From: JAQVIJ01 sp041287365
Lineage (GTDB): Bacteria > Desulfobacterota > Dissulfuribacteria > Dissulfuribacterales > DYLC01
Direction of reading: 5' to 3'
DNA: 64,000 nucleotides
Assembly: GCA_041287365.1 (NCBI GenBank)
Contig: JBEULL010000004.1
Span: 62,001 to 126,000 of the forward strand
The position numbers were made by a program, and so were the translations under genes. Positions 35,122 through 42,726 of this stretch are shown here, in pieces. Each line of letters starts with the position of its first letter. Within the stretch, counting starts at the first letter, position 1. Under the pieces are notes generated by a model. The model saw nothing but the letters and a program-made list of their open reading frames with translations. It was not told where the DNA came from and did not search any database.

Positions 35122-35385
35122 ATGTGTCTTGCAGTGCCCATGCGGGTCAAAAAACTTCTTGACGCGACAGGGGCTGAGTGCGGTCGGACGGATGATCCAC
35201 CCGTGGCTGCGGTTGTGGAAGCGAACGGCGTGGAGCGTAGTGTCCGCCTGGATATTGTTGACATCATTCCCGGACAGGGCGATTATGTCATCGTCCACGC
35301 TGGCTTTGCCATTCGTACCCTGCCGCCCGAGGATGCCCTGAAGGATCTGGAGCTTATTCGTCAGGCGCTGGAGCGCTCTCCATGA
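35122..35385 (+). CDS. hypC: Hydrogenase assembly chaperone HypC
   Basis: 87 residues starting MCLAVPMRV; the Cys at position 2 is essential in HypC for binding HypD and the iron-cyanide intermediate and then the hydrogenase large subunit. The rest forms the small beta-barrel (SVRLDIVDIIPGQGDYVIVHAGFAI). Its stop overlaps the hypD start. It opens a five-gene maturation set hypC-hypD-hypE-protease-hypA. Confidence 0.94.
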   Translation: MCLAVPMRVKKLLDATGAECGRTDDPPVAAVVEANGVERSVRLDIVDIIPGQGDYVIVHAGFAIRTLPPEDALKDLELIRQALERSP

Positions 35386-36518
35386 ACGATTCAAGTTCCT
35401 TTGAGGCAGATTACAGAAAACCTGCATTGATCTCATTCTTGAGGCAGCGCCTTGTCTCTGTTTTCGATGCTGACAGGGGCAGAGAGGTCTTCTGTATGGA
35501 GGTCTGCGGCACACACACCGTAAGTATCTTCAGACATGGAATACGTTCCATGCTGCCTTTAGGTCTGCATCTCATATCAGGGCCGGGCTGTCCGGTATGT
35601 GTCACCACTCAGCGGGATATCGACGCCTTTATATGGTTGAGCCATCAGGATTGCATCGTCACTACATTTGGAGACTTGATGCGTGTTCCAGGTACCGAAA
35701 GCAGTCTTCAGGAAGCCAGGGCTACGGGCGCTCGCGTGCTGCCGGTCTATTCCCCAATGGATGTCATCTCTGTGGCAAAAGAGCACTCGAATCTTCTTGT
35801 TGTCTTTTTGGCCGTAGGTTTTGAAACCACCATTCCGGGCATAGCGAGTATGCTTTATGAGGCGAAGCGCCTGAATCTCTCCAATCTGGCCATATATTCG
35901 GCCATGAAGCTCATGCCGCCGGTATTGACTGCCATCTTCAGCGATCCAGACTGTGGAATACAAGGCCTCATCTGCCCTGGGCATGTGAGCGCCATCATAG
36001 GCGCAAAGGCATATGCCCCCTTTGTGGAGCGCTATGGTGTGCCATGTGTCATTACTGGGTTTGAGCCGGTGGATATCATGCGAGGCCTTTGTCAGTTGAG
36101 CGAGATGATCCTAAATGGACAGTCAGGGATTTATAACGCATATGAACGAGTGGTGAGTTGGAATGGCAATCAGCGGGCCCTGGACATGATGCATCGGGTC
36201 TTTATGCCGAAGGACGCCCAATGGCGTGGGCTTGGCACCATTCCTCAGAGCGGGCTTGGGTTACGGCCTGAGTATGTGGATTTCGATGTAAGTAATCACA
36301 TACAATTGCCTGAAACACTGAAAATGGGGCAAGATGAACGGTTACCACAAGGATTCCTCAAAAAAAATCATGGTTGTAAATGCGGTGAGATCATCAAAGG
36401 CAAGGCATCTCCCCTCTCATGTCCTTTATTTGGCAAGGCTTGTACTCCGTCCAGACCTTTTGGTCCGTGTATGGTCTCCACAGAAGGCACATGCGCCGCA
36501 TTTTTCAAATACGGATAA
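35382..36518 (+). CDS. hypD: Hydrogenase maturation factor HypD
   Basis: 378 residues. HypD is the Fe-S scaffold on which the Fe(CN)2CO group of NiFe-hydrogenases is built. Conserved blocks: FCMEVCGTHTVSIFRHGI, SGPGCPVCVT, and the C-terminal cluster Cys in HGCKCGEIIKGKASPLSCPLF-type sequence (about residues 327-350), followed by CMVSTEGTCAAFFKYG. It overlaps hypC by 4 bp. No defect is seen. Confidence 0.94.
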   Translation: MNDSSSFEADYRKPALISFLRQRLVSVFDADRGREVFCMEVCGTHTVSIFRHGIRSMLPLGLHLISGPGCPVCVTTQRDIDAFIWLSHQDCIVTTFGDLMRVPGTESSLQEARATGARVLPVYSPMDVISVAKEHSNLLVVFLAVGFETTIPGIASMLYEAKRLNLSNLAIYSAMKLMPPVLTAIFSDPDCGIQGLICPGHVSAIIGAKAYAPFVERYGVPCVITGFEPVDIMRGLCQLSEMILNGQSGIYNAYERVVSWNGNQRALDMMHRVFMPKDAQWRGLGTIPQSGLGLRPEYVDFDVSNHIQLPETLKMGQDERLPQGFLKKNHGCKCGEIIKGKASPLSCPLFGKACTPSRPFGPCMVSTEGTCAAFFKYG

Positions 36519-36597
36519 AAGATATCGTTATGGAAACATCTAAGAAAATAAGAATCTTCAGGCCGTCGCAGGTGTGTTTGTGGAGGGGTGGGCCTCT

Positions 36598-37605
36598 ATG
36601 CGATATATAACCTTGGATCATGGAAGCGGTGGTCTGGCCAGTCAAGAATTGCTTGCCGACCATCTGCTTCCGTTTTTGAAGAATTCGATGCTGAATGAGC
36701 TGGAAGACAGCGCAGTTATTCAGATCGGGGATACAAAGATCGCTTTCACTACCGATAGTTATGTGGTGGATCCCATATTTTTCCCGGGTGGAGATATCGC
36801 CAAATTGGCTGTAAACGGCACTCTGAACGATCTGGCCATGAAGGCCGCAAACCCACTCTATCTGAGTTTGGGGTTGATTCTTGAGGAGGGTTTCCCTCTC
36901 AACGAATTGGAACAGGTAGTTTCCTCCCTTGCCAAAGCGGCCCAAGATGCAGGTGTTACGGTGGTGACAGGCGATACTAAAGTGGTGCCTCACGGCAAGG
37001 GTGACCGAATATTCATCAACACATCAGGAATCGGAATCATCGACTGTGCCCCCATTCCTTCTTATCGCAGAATCCAGCCTGGTGATTGCATTCTGGTATC
37101 AGGTACAGTAGGGGACCACGGCATTACCATCCTGACCAGCCGCAAGGGCTTGCATCTGGAAACCCCCATACTCAGCGATACCATGCCCCTTCACGGGTTG
37201 GTAGCCGCTTTGCTGGACAAGGTGGGGGCATGTCTGCACTGCATGCGTGACCCTACCAGAGGTGGACTTGCTACCACGCTTACGGAATTGGCCTCCAGAA
37301 GCGGCTGGAGCTTTGAGGTGGATGAGCAGGCCATTCCCATCACCCATGCTGTGGCCTCTGCATGTGAGATATTGGGGTTTGATCCACTATATCTGGCCAA
37401 TGAGGGCAAGTGCGTGATCTTTGTTTCTTCTGAATGCGCTCAAGAAGCGTTGCGGTTTATACGCAGCCGCAGCGAGGGTTGTGATGCCGCAATTATCGGA
37501 AGGGTGCTTTCCGATAAAAACGGCAGGGTTGTACTTAACACTGCAATTGGGGGGAAAAGGCTGTTGAGACCCCTTGCAGGTGAGCCGCTTCCGAGAATAT
37601 GCTGA
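36598..37605 (+). CDS. hypE: Carbamoyl dehydratase HypE
   Basis: 335 residues from ATG 36598, which follows GGAGGGG; a GTG at 36574 has no such site. HypE dehydrates the thiocarboxamide on its own C-terminal Cys to thiocyanate, giving the CN ligands of NiFe-hydrogenase. The N-terminus (TLDHGSGGLASQELLADHLL), AIRM-fold blocks (TTDSYVVDPIFFPGGDI, NGTLNDLAM, VTGDTKVVP) and the terminal PRIC with the essential last Cys are all present. It overlaps the next gene by 7 bp. Confidence 0.94.
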   Translation: MRYITLDHGSGGLASQELLADHLLPFLKNSMLNELEDSAVIQIGDTKIAFTTDSYVVDPIFFPGGDIAKLAVNGTLNDLAMKAANPLYLSLGLILEEGFPLNELEQVVSSLAKAAQDAGVTVVTGDTKVVPHGKGDRIFINTSGIGIIDCAPIPSYRRIQPGDCILVSGTVGDHGITILTSRKGLHLETPILSDTMPLHGLVAALLDKVGACLHCMRDPTRGGLATTLTELASRSGWSFEVDEQAIPITHAVASACEILGFDPLYLANEGKCVIFVSSECAQEALRFIRSRSEGCDAAIIGRVLSDKNGRVVLNTAIGGKRLLRPLAGEPLPRIC

Positions 37606-38189
37606 AGAAAATCAATATATTAGGTCTTGGCAATCTGTTGATGTCCGATGAAGGTTTCGGTGTGCACTGCATACGATGCATAGAGGAGCACTATGATTTT
37701 TCTTCGGCTGTCCTGAATGGCTTCGAGATACAGGTGGTGGATGCGGGCACAGGCGGCATGGTGCTCGGTCCTTATCTGGAGGATGTGGACCGTGTGATTC
37801 TGATAGACGTGATCTCGACGGCGCCGGAGCCCTCTCCTTCCACCTCGGTTTTATTTCAGGATCAAGACACGGGCCAGGCACTCTATCACTTCGCCGGTTC
37901 CGACGCCTTTCGCAGGCACTCCCTTCAATCCGCCCTGTCTCCGCATCAGGTAGGCATATTGGAGGTGTTTGAGCTCTCCATGCTTCGGGGCAATGCAGCG
38001 AGGTACATGGATTTTTTCTGTGCGGTAGCCATTGATTTGAGTCTTGGAGTCCAGCTTTCGTTCGGGCTTCAGGCGCTTTTGCCTCAAATGGTTTCGCAGA
38101 TTATCTCCTTTTTGCAGGGTTTTGGTGTGCCCGTTGTTCATGTAAAAAAACACAGCAGTCCCAAGGTATTTTCCGGCCTCCATGCATGA
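37599..38189 (+). CDS. HyaD/HybD-type hydrogenase maturation protease
   Basis: 196 residues. Nickel-dependent endopeptidase that trims the C-terminus of the NiFe-hydrogenase large subunit after metal insertion. Conserved elements: GLGNLLMSDEGFGVH (Glu ligand), VVDAGTGG (Asp ligand) and SPHQVG (His ligand). It is encoded within the hyp set, overlapping both neighbours, although its substrate hydrogenase is not in this window. Specificity for a given hydrogenase cannot be read from sequence. Confidence 0.9.
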   Translation: MLKKINILGLGNLLMSDEGFGVHCIRCIEEHYDFSSAVLNGFEIQVVDAGTGGMVLGPYLEDVDRVILIDVISTAPEPSPSTSVLFQDQDTGQALYHFAGSDAFRRHSLQSALSPHQVGILEVFELSMLRGNAARYMDFFCAVAIDLSLGVQLSFGLQALLPQMVSQIISFLQGFGVPVVHVKKHSSPKVFSGLHA

Positions 38190-38577
38190 ATTTTCCATAG
38201 CTCAAGGGTTGGTCGCTCAATTGAAGGAGCTTTTGGCCCTGCATCAAAGGCGCACCGTCACATCCATCAGGCTGTCCATAGGGTTGTTTTCCGGCGTAGT
38301 GACCGAATCCCTTCTCTTTTCCCTTAAGATGCTGGCTGAACAGGAACCTGCACTTAAGGAAATGAAAGTGGAGGTGCAGTCTCCGGCCGTCGAGTGTACA
38401 TGCAGCCAGTGCGGCCATCGCTTTAATGTGGACGCCCAGTTTTTGATGAGTTATTCGAATACGTCCGCTGCGGGCATATTTTCAAGTCTTGCCACGTACT
38501 GTCCTGTGTGCGGCAGTGAATTCTGCACGCACCGAGGCGGGGATGAACTGCTGTTGCTCACAGTGGAAATGACATAG
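38182..38577 (+). CDS. hypA: Hydrogenase nickel-insertion protein HypA
   Basis: 131 residues. The N-terminal MHEFS provides the nickel ligand His2; two CxxC pairs (CSQCG and CPVCG, about residues 73-110) form the structural zinc site. About 12-15 residues longer than the usual HypA, mostly around SYSNTSAAGIFSSLA between the pairs. HypB, its usual GTPase partner, and HypF are not encoded in this window. It overlaps the protease gene by 8 bp and ends the hyp run. Confidence 0.92.
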   Translation: MHEFSIAQGLVAQLKELLALHQRRTVTSIRLSIGLFSGVVTESLLFSLKMLAEQEPALKEMKVEVQSPAVECTCSQCGHRFNVDAQFLMSYSNTSAAGIFSSLATYCPVCGSEFCTHRGGDELLLLTVEMT

Positions 38578-38617
38578 CTTGTGTATGTCTGGTTTTGAAA
38601 TATATTGTGCAGCAATG

Positions 38618-38646
38618 TTGACAAGTTGAAACTAAAAAGTTATAAG
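38618..38646 (+). promoter_or_regulatory. Near-consensus sigma70 promoter for the cytochrome operon or a leader RNA
   Basis: TTGACA (38618-38623) and TATAAG (38641-38646) are separated by exactly 17 bp, five or six of six matches at each box. The start point would be about 38653, some 300 nt upstream of the decaheme cytochrome gene. It is the best promoter I can find between hypA and the cytochrome; none was seen after the hairpin at 38811-38860. Confidence 0.65.
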
Positions 38647-38652
38647 ATTAAA

Positions 38653-38860
38653 AAATGAACCAATATTCACATGGAGAATCTCTTGATGGCCGAGTATCTT
38701 TTGCGACCATGATTCCTAATTATCAGAGTGTCTCAGGCTGAGGCTATTGAATATATTCAAGAGCTTATGTCGTGTGCCCTGATACATGGCAAGACGTTGA
38801 AGTCTTTTTGAGCCCTTTTGATCTGCAGCTTTGTGCGGATTGATGGGGCTTTTTTATTTT
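38653..38860 (+). ncRNA. Candidate small RNA or attenuated leader, about 208 nt
   Basis: Bounded by the promoter at 38618-38646 and a strong terminator-like hairpin at 38811-38860, with no convincing coding frame inside. Possible pairings include the palindrome TTGAATATATTCAA around 38750. I could not match it to 6S, SRP, tmRNA or GEMM-type riboswitch signatures. It may be an independent sRNA, or a conditional terminator leader controlling the downstream electron-transfer genes. Secondary structure was judged by eye only. Confidence 0.4.
38811..38860 (+). terminator. Strong two-part terminator hairpin in the cytochrome leader
   Basis: Outer stem AGCCC (38811-38815) with GGGCT (38846-38850). 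Inner stem GATCTGCA (38820-38827) with TGCGGATT (38834-38841, two G-T pairs) over a GCTTTG loop. It is followed immediately by TTTTTATTTT. It lies about 95 bp before the cytochrome start, so full termination would silence that gene unless relieved. Confidence 0.65.
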
Positions 38861-38954
38861 CTAAAGAAGGGGGTGATGACAAAATTTAGTTTGAGATTTT
38901 TAGAAACTTGTTTGTCTTTGTTCTGTTTCAAAAAAAAACAACGAGGAGGTAACT

Positions 38955-39947
38955 ATGCTTCGAAAATTGATTGTAGTCGCTGCCTGTGCAGGCCTGATCA
39001 TGGGCTGCACTCAGGCCGTTGAAAAGCGGGCTAACATCGTAAAGCCGCCGGAGATCGATCCATGCGCCAAGTATGTGGGAAATGACACCTGTATGGGTTG
39101 TCATGAAGAAATCTCCAAGGAACGGCACAATGTGCATTTGCGTATCGCATCCTTTGAGGCGCCAGGTGCCAAGGCCATTGGCTGTGAGGGCTGTCACGGA
39201 CCAGGCTCTCTTCATGTGGATGGCGGAGGAGACAAGACCAAGATTTTGCGTTTTGGTGAAGAAGGTCTGAATGATGAGGAAGTGGCGGCTGTGTGTACCA
39301 CCTGCCACAGCTCCAAGGAACATTTGAACTGGGCTGGCTCCGCCCATGCGGAAAATGATGTCACCTGCACCACCTGTCACAAGGTGCATAAAAACGACAA
39401 TAAGGCCCTGCTTTTCAAGGGTCAAAACGAGCTCTGCGGCACATGTCATCAAGATGTCATGGCTCAGACCTATTTTGCATCCCATCATCCCATTAAAGAG
39501 GGCAAGATGGGCTGCACAGACTGTCACAACCCCCATGGCGGAAATAACTTCGGCAAGGCCATGCTCAAGACCGATGAGCGTGTCAACGACCTCTGTCTCA
39601 AGTGCCATACCCGTTATCAAGGGCCGTTTGTTTTTGAACACGATCCTGTTGTGGAAGACTGCATGATCTGTCACGACCCTCACGGTACGGTAGCCAACAA
39701 CCTGCTGCGCCAGCAGGAGCCATTTCTGTGTCTGCAGTGTCATGAGGCACACTTTCATGCAGCCCGTGCATCCAACAGCAAATTCGCTGTAACGGCACCA
39801 GGGGATGCCTCCAGCACCATAGGTGCTACGGAATATGGATTCCAGAAGTCCTTTATGACTAAATGCACACAATGTCACCCCTATGTGCATGGTTCGGATC
39901 TGCCTTCGCAGTCTGTAGCCGGCCAGGGTCAGGCATTGACAAGATAG
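38955..39947 (+). CDS. DmsE/MtrA-family decaheme c-type cytochrome, lipoprotein
   Basis: 330 residues with exactly ten CxxCH heme motifs in order: CMGCH, CEGCH, CTTCH, CTTCH, CGTCH, CTDCH, CLKCH, CMICH, CLQCH, CTQCH. A signal peptide ends in LIMGC, a lipobox-like site (Cys about 18), so it may be lipid-anchored, unlike soluble MtrA. Family members thread through an MtrB-type barrel and carry electrons across the outer membrane. The barrel gene follows 13 bp downstream. ATG follows GAGGAGG. No outer-surface multiheme cytochrome (MtrC type) is adjacent; the terminal partner is unknown. Confidence 0.93.
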   Translation: MLRKLIVVAACAGLIMGCTQAVEKRANIVKPPEIDPCAKYVGNDTCMGCHEEISKERHNVHLRIASFEAPGAKAIGCEGCHGPGSLHVDGGGDKTKILRFGEEGLNDEEVAAVCTTCHSSKEHLNWAGSAHAENDVTCTTCHKVHKNDNKALLFKGQNELCGTCHQDVMAQTYFASHHPIKEGKMGCTDCHNPHGGNNFGKAMLKTDERVNDLCLKCHTRYQGPFVFEHDPVVEDCMICHDPHGTVANNLLRQQEPFLCLQCHEAHFHAARASNSKFAVTAPGDASSTIGATEYGFQKSFMTKCTQCHPYVHGSDLPSQSVAGQGQALTR

Positions 39948-39960
39948 AGGAGGAAAGACC

Positions 39961-42366
39961 ATGAAAAAACGATATCTAACTGTATTGGTTGGTCTTTGTC
40001 TTGCCGTGCCTTTTGCTACGCCATGTCTGGCAGCAGATTCCTCAGACAAGCCCCTGCAGGGCGAGATATCCATCGGAGGCAAGTGGCAGCTGGATGACCT
40101 GGATAAACATGAAGGCAAGGCCAAGGGTGGTGCGGAATTCGATAGCACCGCTGACAAAAATCTGTCGTGGGATACCGGCGCCAAACTGGATTACAGGAGC
40201 CCGTCCATAAATTTCGACGTGGATGGTCGCTATAAGGACGGTGATGACCAGACCTACGGCGGTAATCTGGATTTGGGTCGTATCATGCTTTACAAGACCA
40301 ATTACGACCGGTTCATGCACCGCCTGGGCCATGATTATCTGGACAATCTTACTGCGCAGATCTTTCGGGCTGCAGGTACTCCTGGTGCACCGGTAGGTCT
40401 GCCGTTCCCATGTCCTGATCCCAACAACCCTGCCTTCTGTCAGGCCCTGCCCGATACAGACCCAAATACCGCTGGCTATCAGAACTCCAGAAGCACCATC
40501 GGCGCTGCGGCTGTGTATCACACGGATCACGACCCGTTTGCAGACTATCACACTACGCACACCACCTGGGAGAACAGCTTAACCTTCAATGTGCCGCAGT
40601 TGCCTGGTCTGCAGGTGGGCTTTGATCACAGACAGGAAAAGCGTAAGGGTTGTGCGCAGGCCTTGACCACCAGCAAGTGCTCGGCCTGTCACATCGAGTC
40701 CTACAGCAAGGGTATAAACGAAGAGACCAATGATTATATGCCAAAGGTGTCGTTGAAGCTGGAGGCCCTTGCCCTGGAGTACTCCTTCCTGCACAGGGAG
40801 TTCAACGACAAGAGCCAGGAGATGATAAACGGCTACAATACATTGACAGCGGCCCACATAGCCCCGTTCGCTTCAAGTCTGCAGTTCCCAACATACAGTG
40901 GGACCACTTTGAATGCGGGTTCGGAGATTTTGCCATTCAGCCGTACGCCGGACTCCACCAAGGACAGCCATACCCTGAAGGGTCGCTATGACATCGATGC
41001 CAACAACACCGTGATAGCCGGGATAGTCTATTCCAAGAGCACCAATACTCAGACAGACGGCGCTTACAGCCCACTTTACGGCGAGTTCGGCAAGGACCTG
41101 GAGCTGGACAGCACAGCTATGATGGCCAAGTGGCACAGTCGTCTGTCTTCTACTGTGAGTCTGAACCTGTTTGGCAAGTATCAGACCATGAATAATGACA
41201 ATGTCGGCATAGATATAAACGATGCCGCCTTGCACAACAAGTATAAAAACGAGCCGGGAGATCTGTGGGACTTCACTCGTCAGTCCGCCTATGACATGGA
41301 TATCCTCACTATGGGGGCTGACATGTCCTGGAAGTTGGTCAAGGGCATAACCTTAAAGGGAGGCTATGAGTATAAGAGGGATAATCGCAAGAACGCCGAT
41401 CTTCTGAATGTGCCGGAGACCACGGATGAGCATACCATAAAGTTGGGCGGTGACTGGCGTATCAATCGCACTATGAAGTGGGCATTGGGTTACAAAGGTC
41501 AGTTCGTGAGCCATCCCTATGCCTATAAAAACGCCGTGTGTACTCCGTGGGGCAGTTTCGGTCAGTATGCAGGGCCTGCCTCTGATGGTGCGGATTACTA
41601 TAGAAGCTATGGACCAACCATCTATGACGCCCGCACAGGCACTCGTTCCAACCTGCCCAATCAGGCCCATGAGTTCAGCCTGAAAGGGAACTTTATGCCC
41701 ATGAAGACCCTGTCCGCCAATCTGTATGGAAAGTACAGAACTGCCAAAAACGACGATGTTAGCGGCAACGACTGGCAGCAGGACCTCTTCACCGGCGGCC
41801 TGAATCTGGTGCTTACGCCGTTTGAAAAGCTCGTATTCACTGCTGGTTATAACTATTTCTATGATACATATGACTCGATGTATTGTATCGCCCTCTATGA
41901 TGGGTGAGCTAACTTCATCACAACGAACCAGTTTGGTTCGGCACACACTAAGATGGAGTATGAGACCGAGGCTCACACCTTTATGCTGGGCGCAAGCCTG
42001 AAGCCCATGGCAAAGCTGTCCTTCAATCTCACTGGCAGCTATACCAAGGGCACTGGTAACATCTCCGAGTTGAGCTTCGCTCACATGGAGACCAGCGACG
42101 TGAAGCTTTCTTACAACGTGAGCGCACTCAATCCTAATCAGATCTATCTCTATGATACCGCATACATAAACGGCATTTCAGCCTATTCCAATGCGGATTT
42201 CAAAGAGATGGACTTGACTTTGGGCGTGGCCTACAGGCTCACCAAACAGATGGGTATCGGCTTGAACTACTATTATACGGATTATCAGGACGATGCACCT
42301 TATGTTTACAGGGATGAGAGTAATACACTTCAGTCGCTGGTGGGTTATCTGACCTACAGCTTCTAA
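39961..42366 (+). CDS. MtrB/PioB-type outer-membrane beta-barrel with an in-frame UGA (candidate selenoprotein)
   Basis: The frame opens at ATG 39961 (AGGAGGA upstream) with a signal peptide cut after CLAAD. It meets TGA at 41905-41907 (codon 649), and continues in the same frame without further stops to TAA at 42364-42366, 801 residues in all. Both parts are rich in alternating aromatic beta strands, and the distal part ends LTYSF, the C-terminal Phe signal for barrel assembly. A product stopped at 648 would lack the last strands. The distal frame has the same codon style as the rest. A SECIS-like hairpin lies at 41924-41940. A CSACH motif occurs at residues 240-244. Alternatives to selenocysteine: nonsense mutation (for instance TGG to TGA) or sequencing error. 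Confidence 0.85.
41924..41940 (+). promoter_or_regulatory. Candidate bacterial SECIS hairpin
   Basis: CGAACC-AGTTT-GGTTCG forms a perfect 6-bp stem with a 5-nt apical loop. The loop starts 22 nt after the UGA, and has G at its second position. Published bacterial SECIS models ask for a stem-loop just 3' of the UGA, an apical loop about 16-37 nt from it, and a G in the first two loop positions; this hairpin meets all three. The lower stem beneath it pairs poorly. SelB recognition cannot be proven from sequence. Confidence 0.5.
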
Positions 42367-42400
42367 TGCAAATCTTAAAAAAACACATTTGAATTCAGAA

Positions 42401-42433
42401 GGGGGCGCATGCACTGTGCCCCCAATTTTATTT
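42401..42433 (+). terminator. Intrinsic terminator after the barrel gene
   Basis: GGGGGCGCA (42401-42409) pairs with TGTGCCCCC (42415-42423) over a 5-nt loop, nine pairs with one G-T. It is followed by AATTTTATTT. It starts 35 bp after the stop of the full-length 801-residue frame, which fits the gene ending there rather than at the internal UGA. Confidence 0.75.
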
Positions 42434-42525
42434 CATACACATTCACACTGCCTCAAATTAGAGTTTTTTTAAAATGGTTACAAGATGTATAGTTCCTGTG
42501 CCGAGACAGGGCAATACCTGGCCAG

Positions 42526-42638
42526 TATAGAACTGCCCAGTGATCTGGTAGCACAATTGTCAGCTTTTATTTTGTGATTGAGGGGCTATAATTCATAAAA
42601 TATAGAACTGCCCAGTGATCTGGTAGCACAATTGTCAG
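42526..42638. repeat. Two identical 38-bp direct repeats with a 37-bp spacer
   Basis: Copies at 42526-42563 and 42601-42638 are identical over 38 bp; each begins TATAGAACTGCCCAGTGATC and ends CACAATTGTCAG. The 37-bp spacer is unrelated to them. After each copy a CTTTTA run recurs with a 1-bp shift. Within the repeat CTGCC can pair with GGTAG, and ACAATTGT is palindromic. The geometry is CRISPR-like, but there are only two units and no cas gene. Tandem operators or a local duplication are as likely. The rest of 42434-42660 shows nothing else I recognise. Confidence 0.7.
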
Positions 42639-42669
42639 GCTTTTAAGCTAACATTTTTAGATGGTTATG

Positions 42670-42720
42670 AACACAGCCCGGTCATGTTTCCCTTTATATA
42701 TGACCGGGCTGTGTTGTTTA
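42670..42720 (+). terminator. Perfect 16-bp hairpin before the YiiX-like gene
   Basis: Arms 42670-42685 and 42700-42715 (core CAGCCCGGTCAT / ATGACCGGGCTG) are exactly complementary around a 14-nt loop. Downstream is GTTTATGG, a weak U-tract, so termination is plausible but not certain. It lies after the 38-bp repeats and about 12 bp before the next start codon. An initiation or mRNA-stability role for that gene is an alternative. Confidence 0.55.
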
Positions 42721-42726
42721 TGGTGT

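Noticed and set aside
38653..38811. Known riboswitch or 6S RNA in the cytochrome leader
   Set aside because: I could not find GEMM, cobalamin, SAM, 6S or SRP core motifs by eye; left as an unassigned leader.
38831..39022. 63-codon small frame in the cytochrome leader
   Set aside because: It runs through the terminator hairpin and into the cytochrome gene in another frame, with no ribosome site.
38928..40184. 418-codon minus-strand open frame opposite the decaheme cytochrome
   Set aside because: The plus strand encodes ten heme motifs and a barrel signal peptide here; the antisense product has no recognisable domain.
41953..42366. Separate 137-residue gene after the barrel stop
   Set aside because: It is in the same frame as the barrel gene, has no signal peptide or ribosome site, and supplies the missing last strands and terminal Phe; better read as the distal part of one protein.
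42526..42638. Functional CRISPR array
   Set aside because: Only two repeats and no cas genes in the window; kept as a repeat with the possibility noted.
42661..42726. Upstream ATG as start of the YiiX-like gene
   Set aside because: It would translate through the perfect 16-bp hairpin and place extra Cys-rich sequence before the signal peptide.
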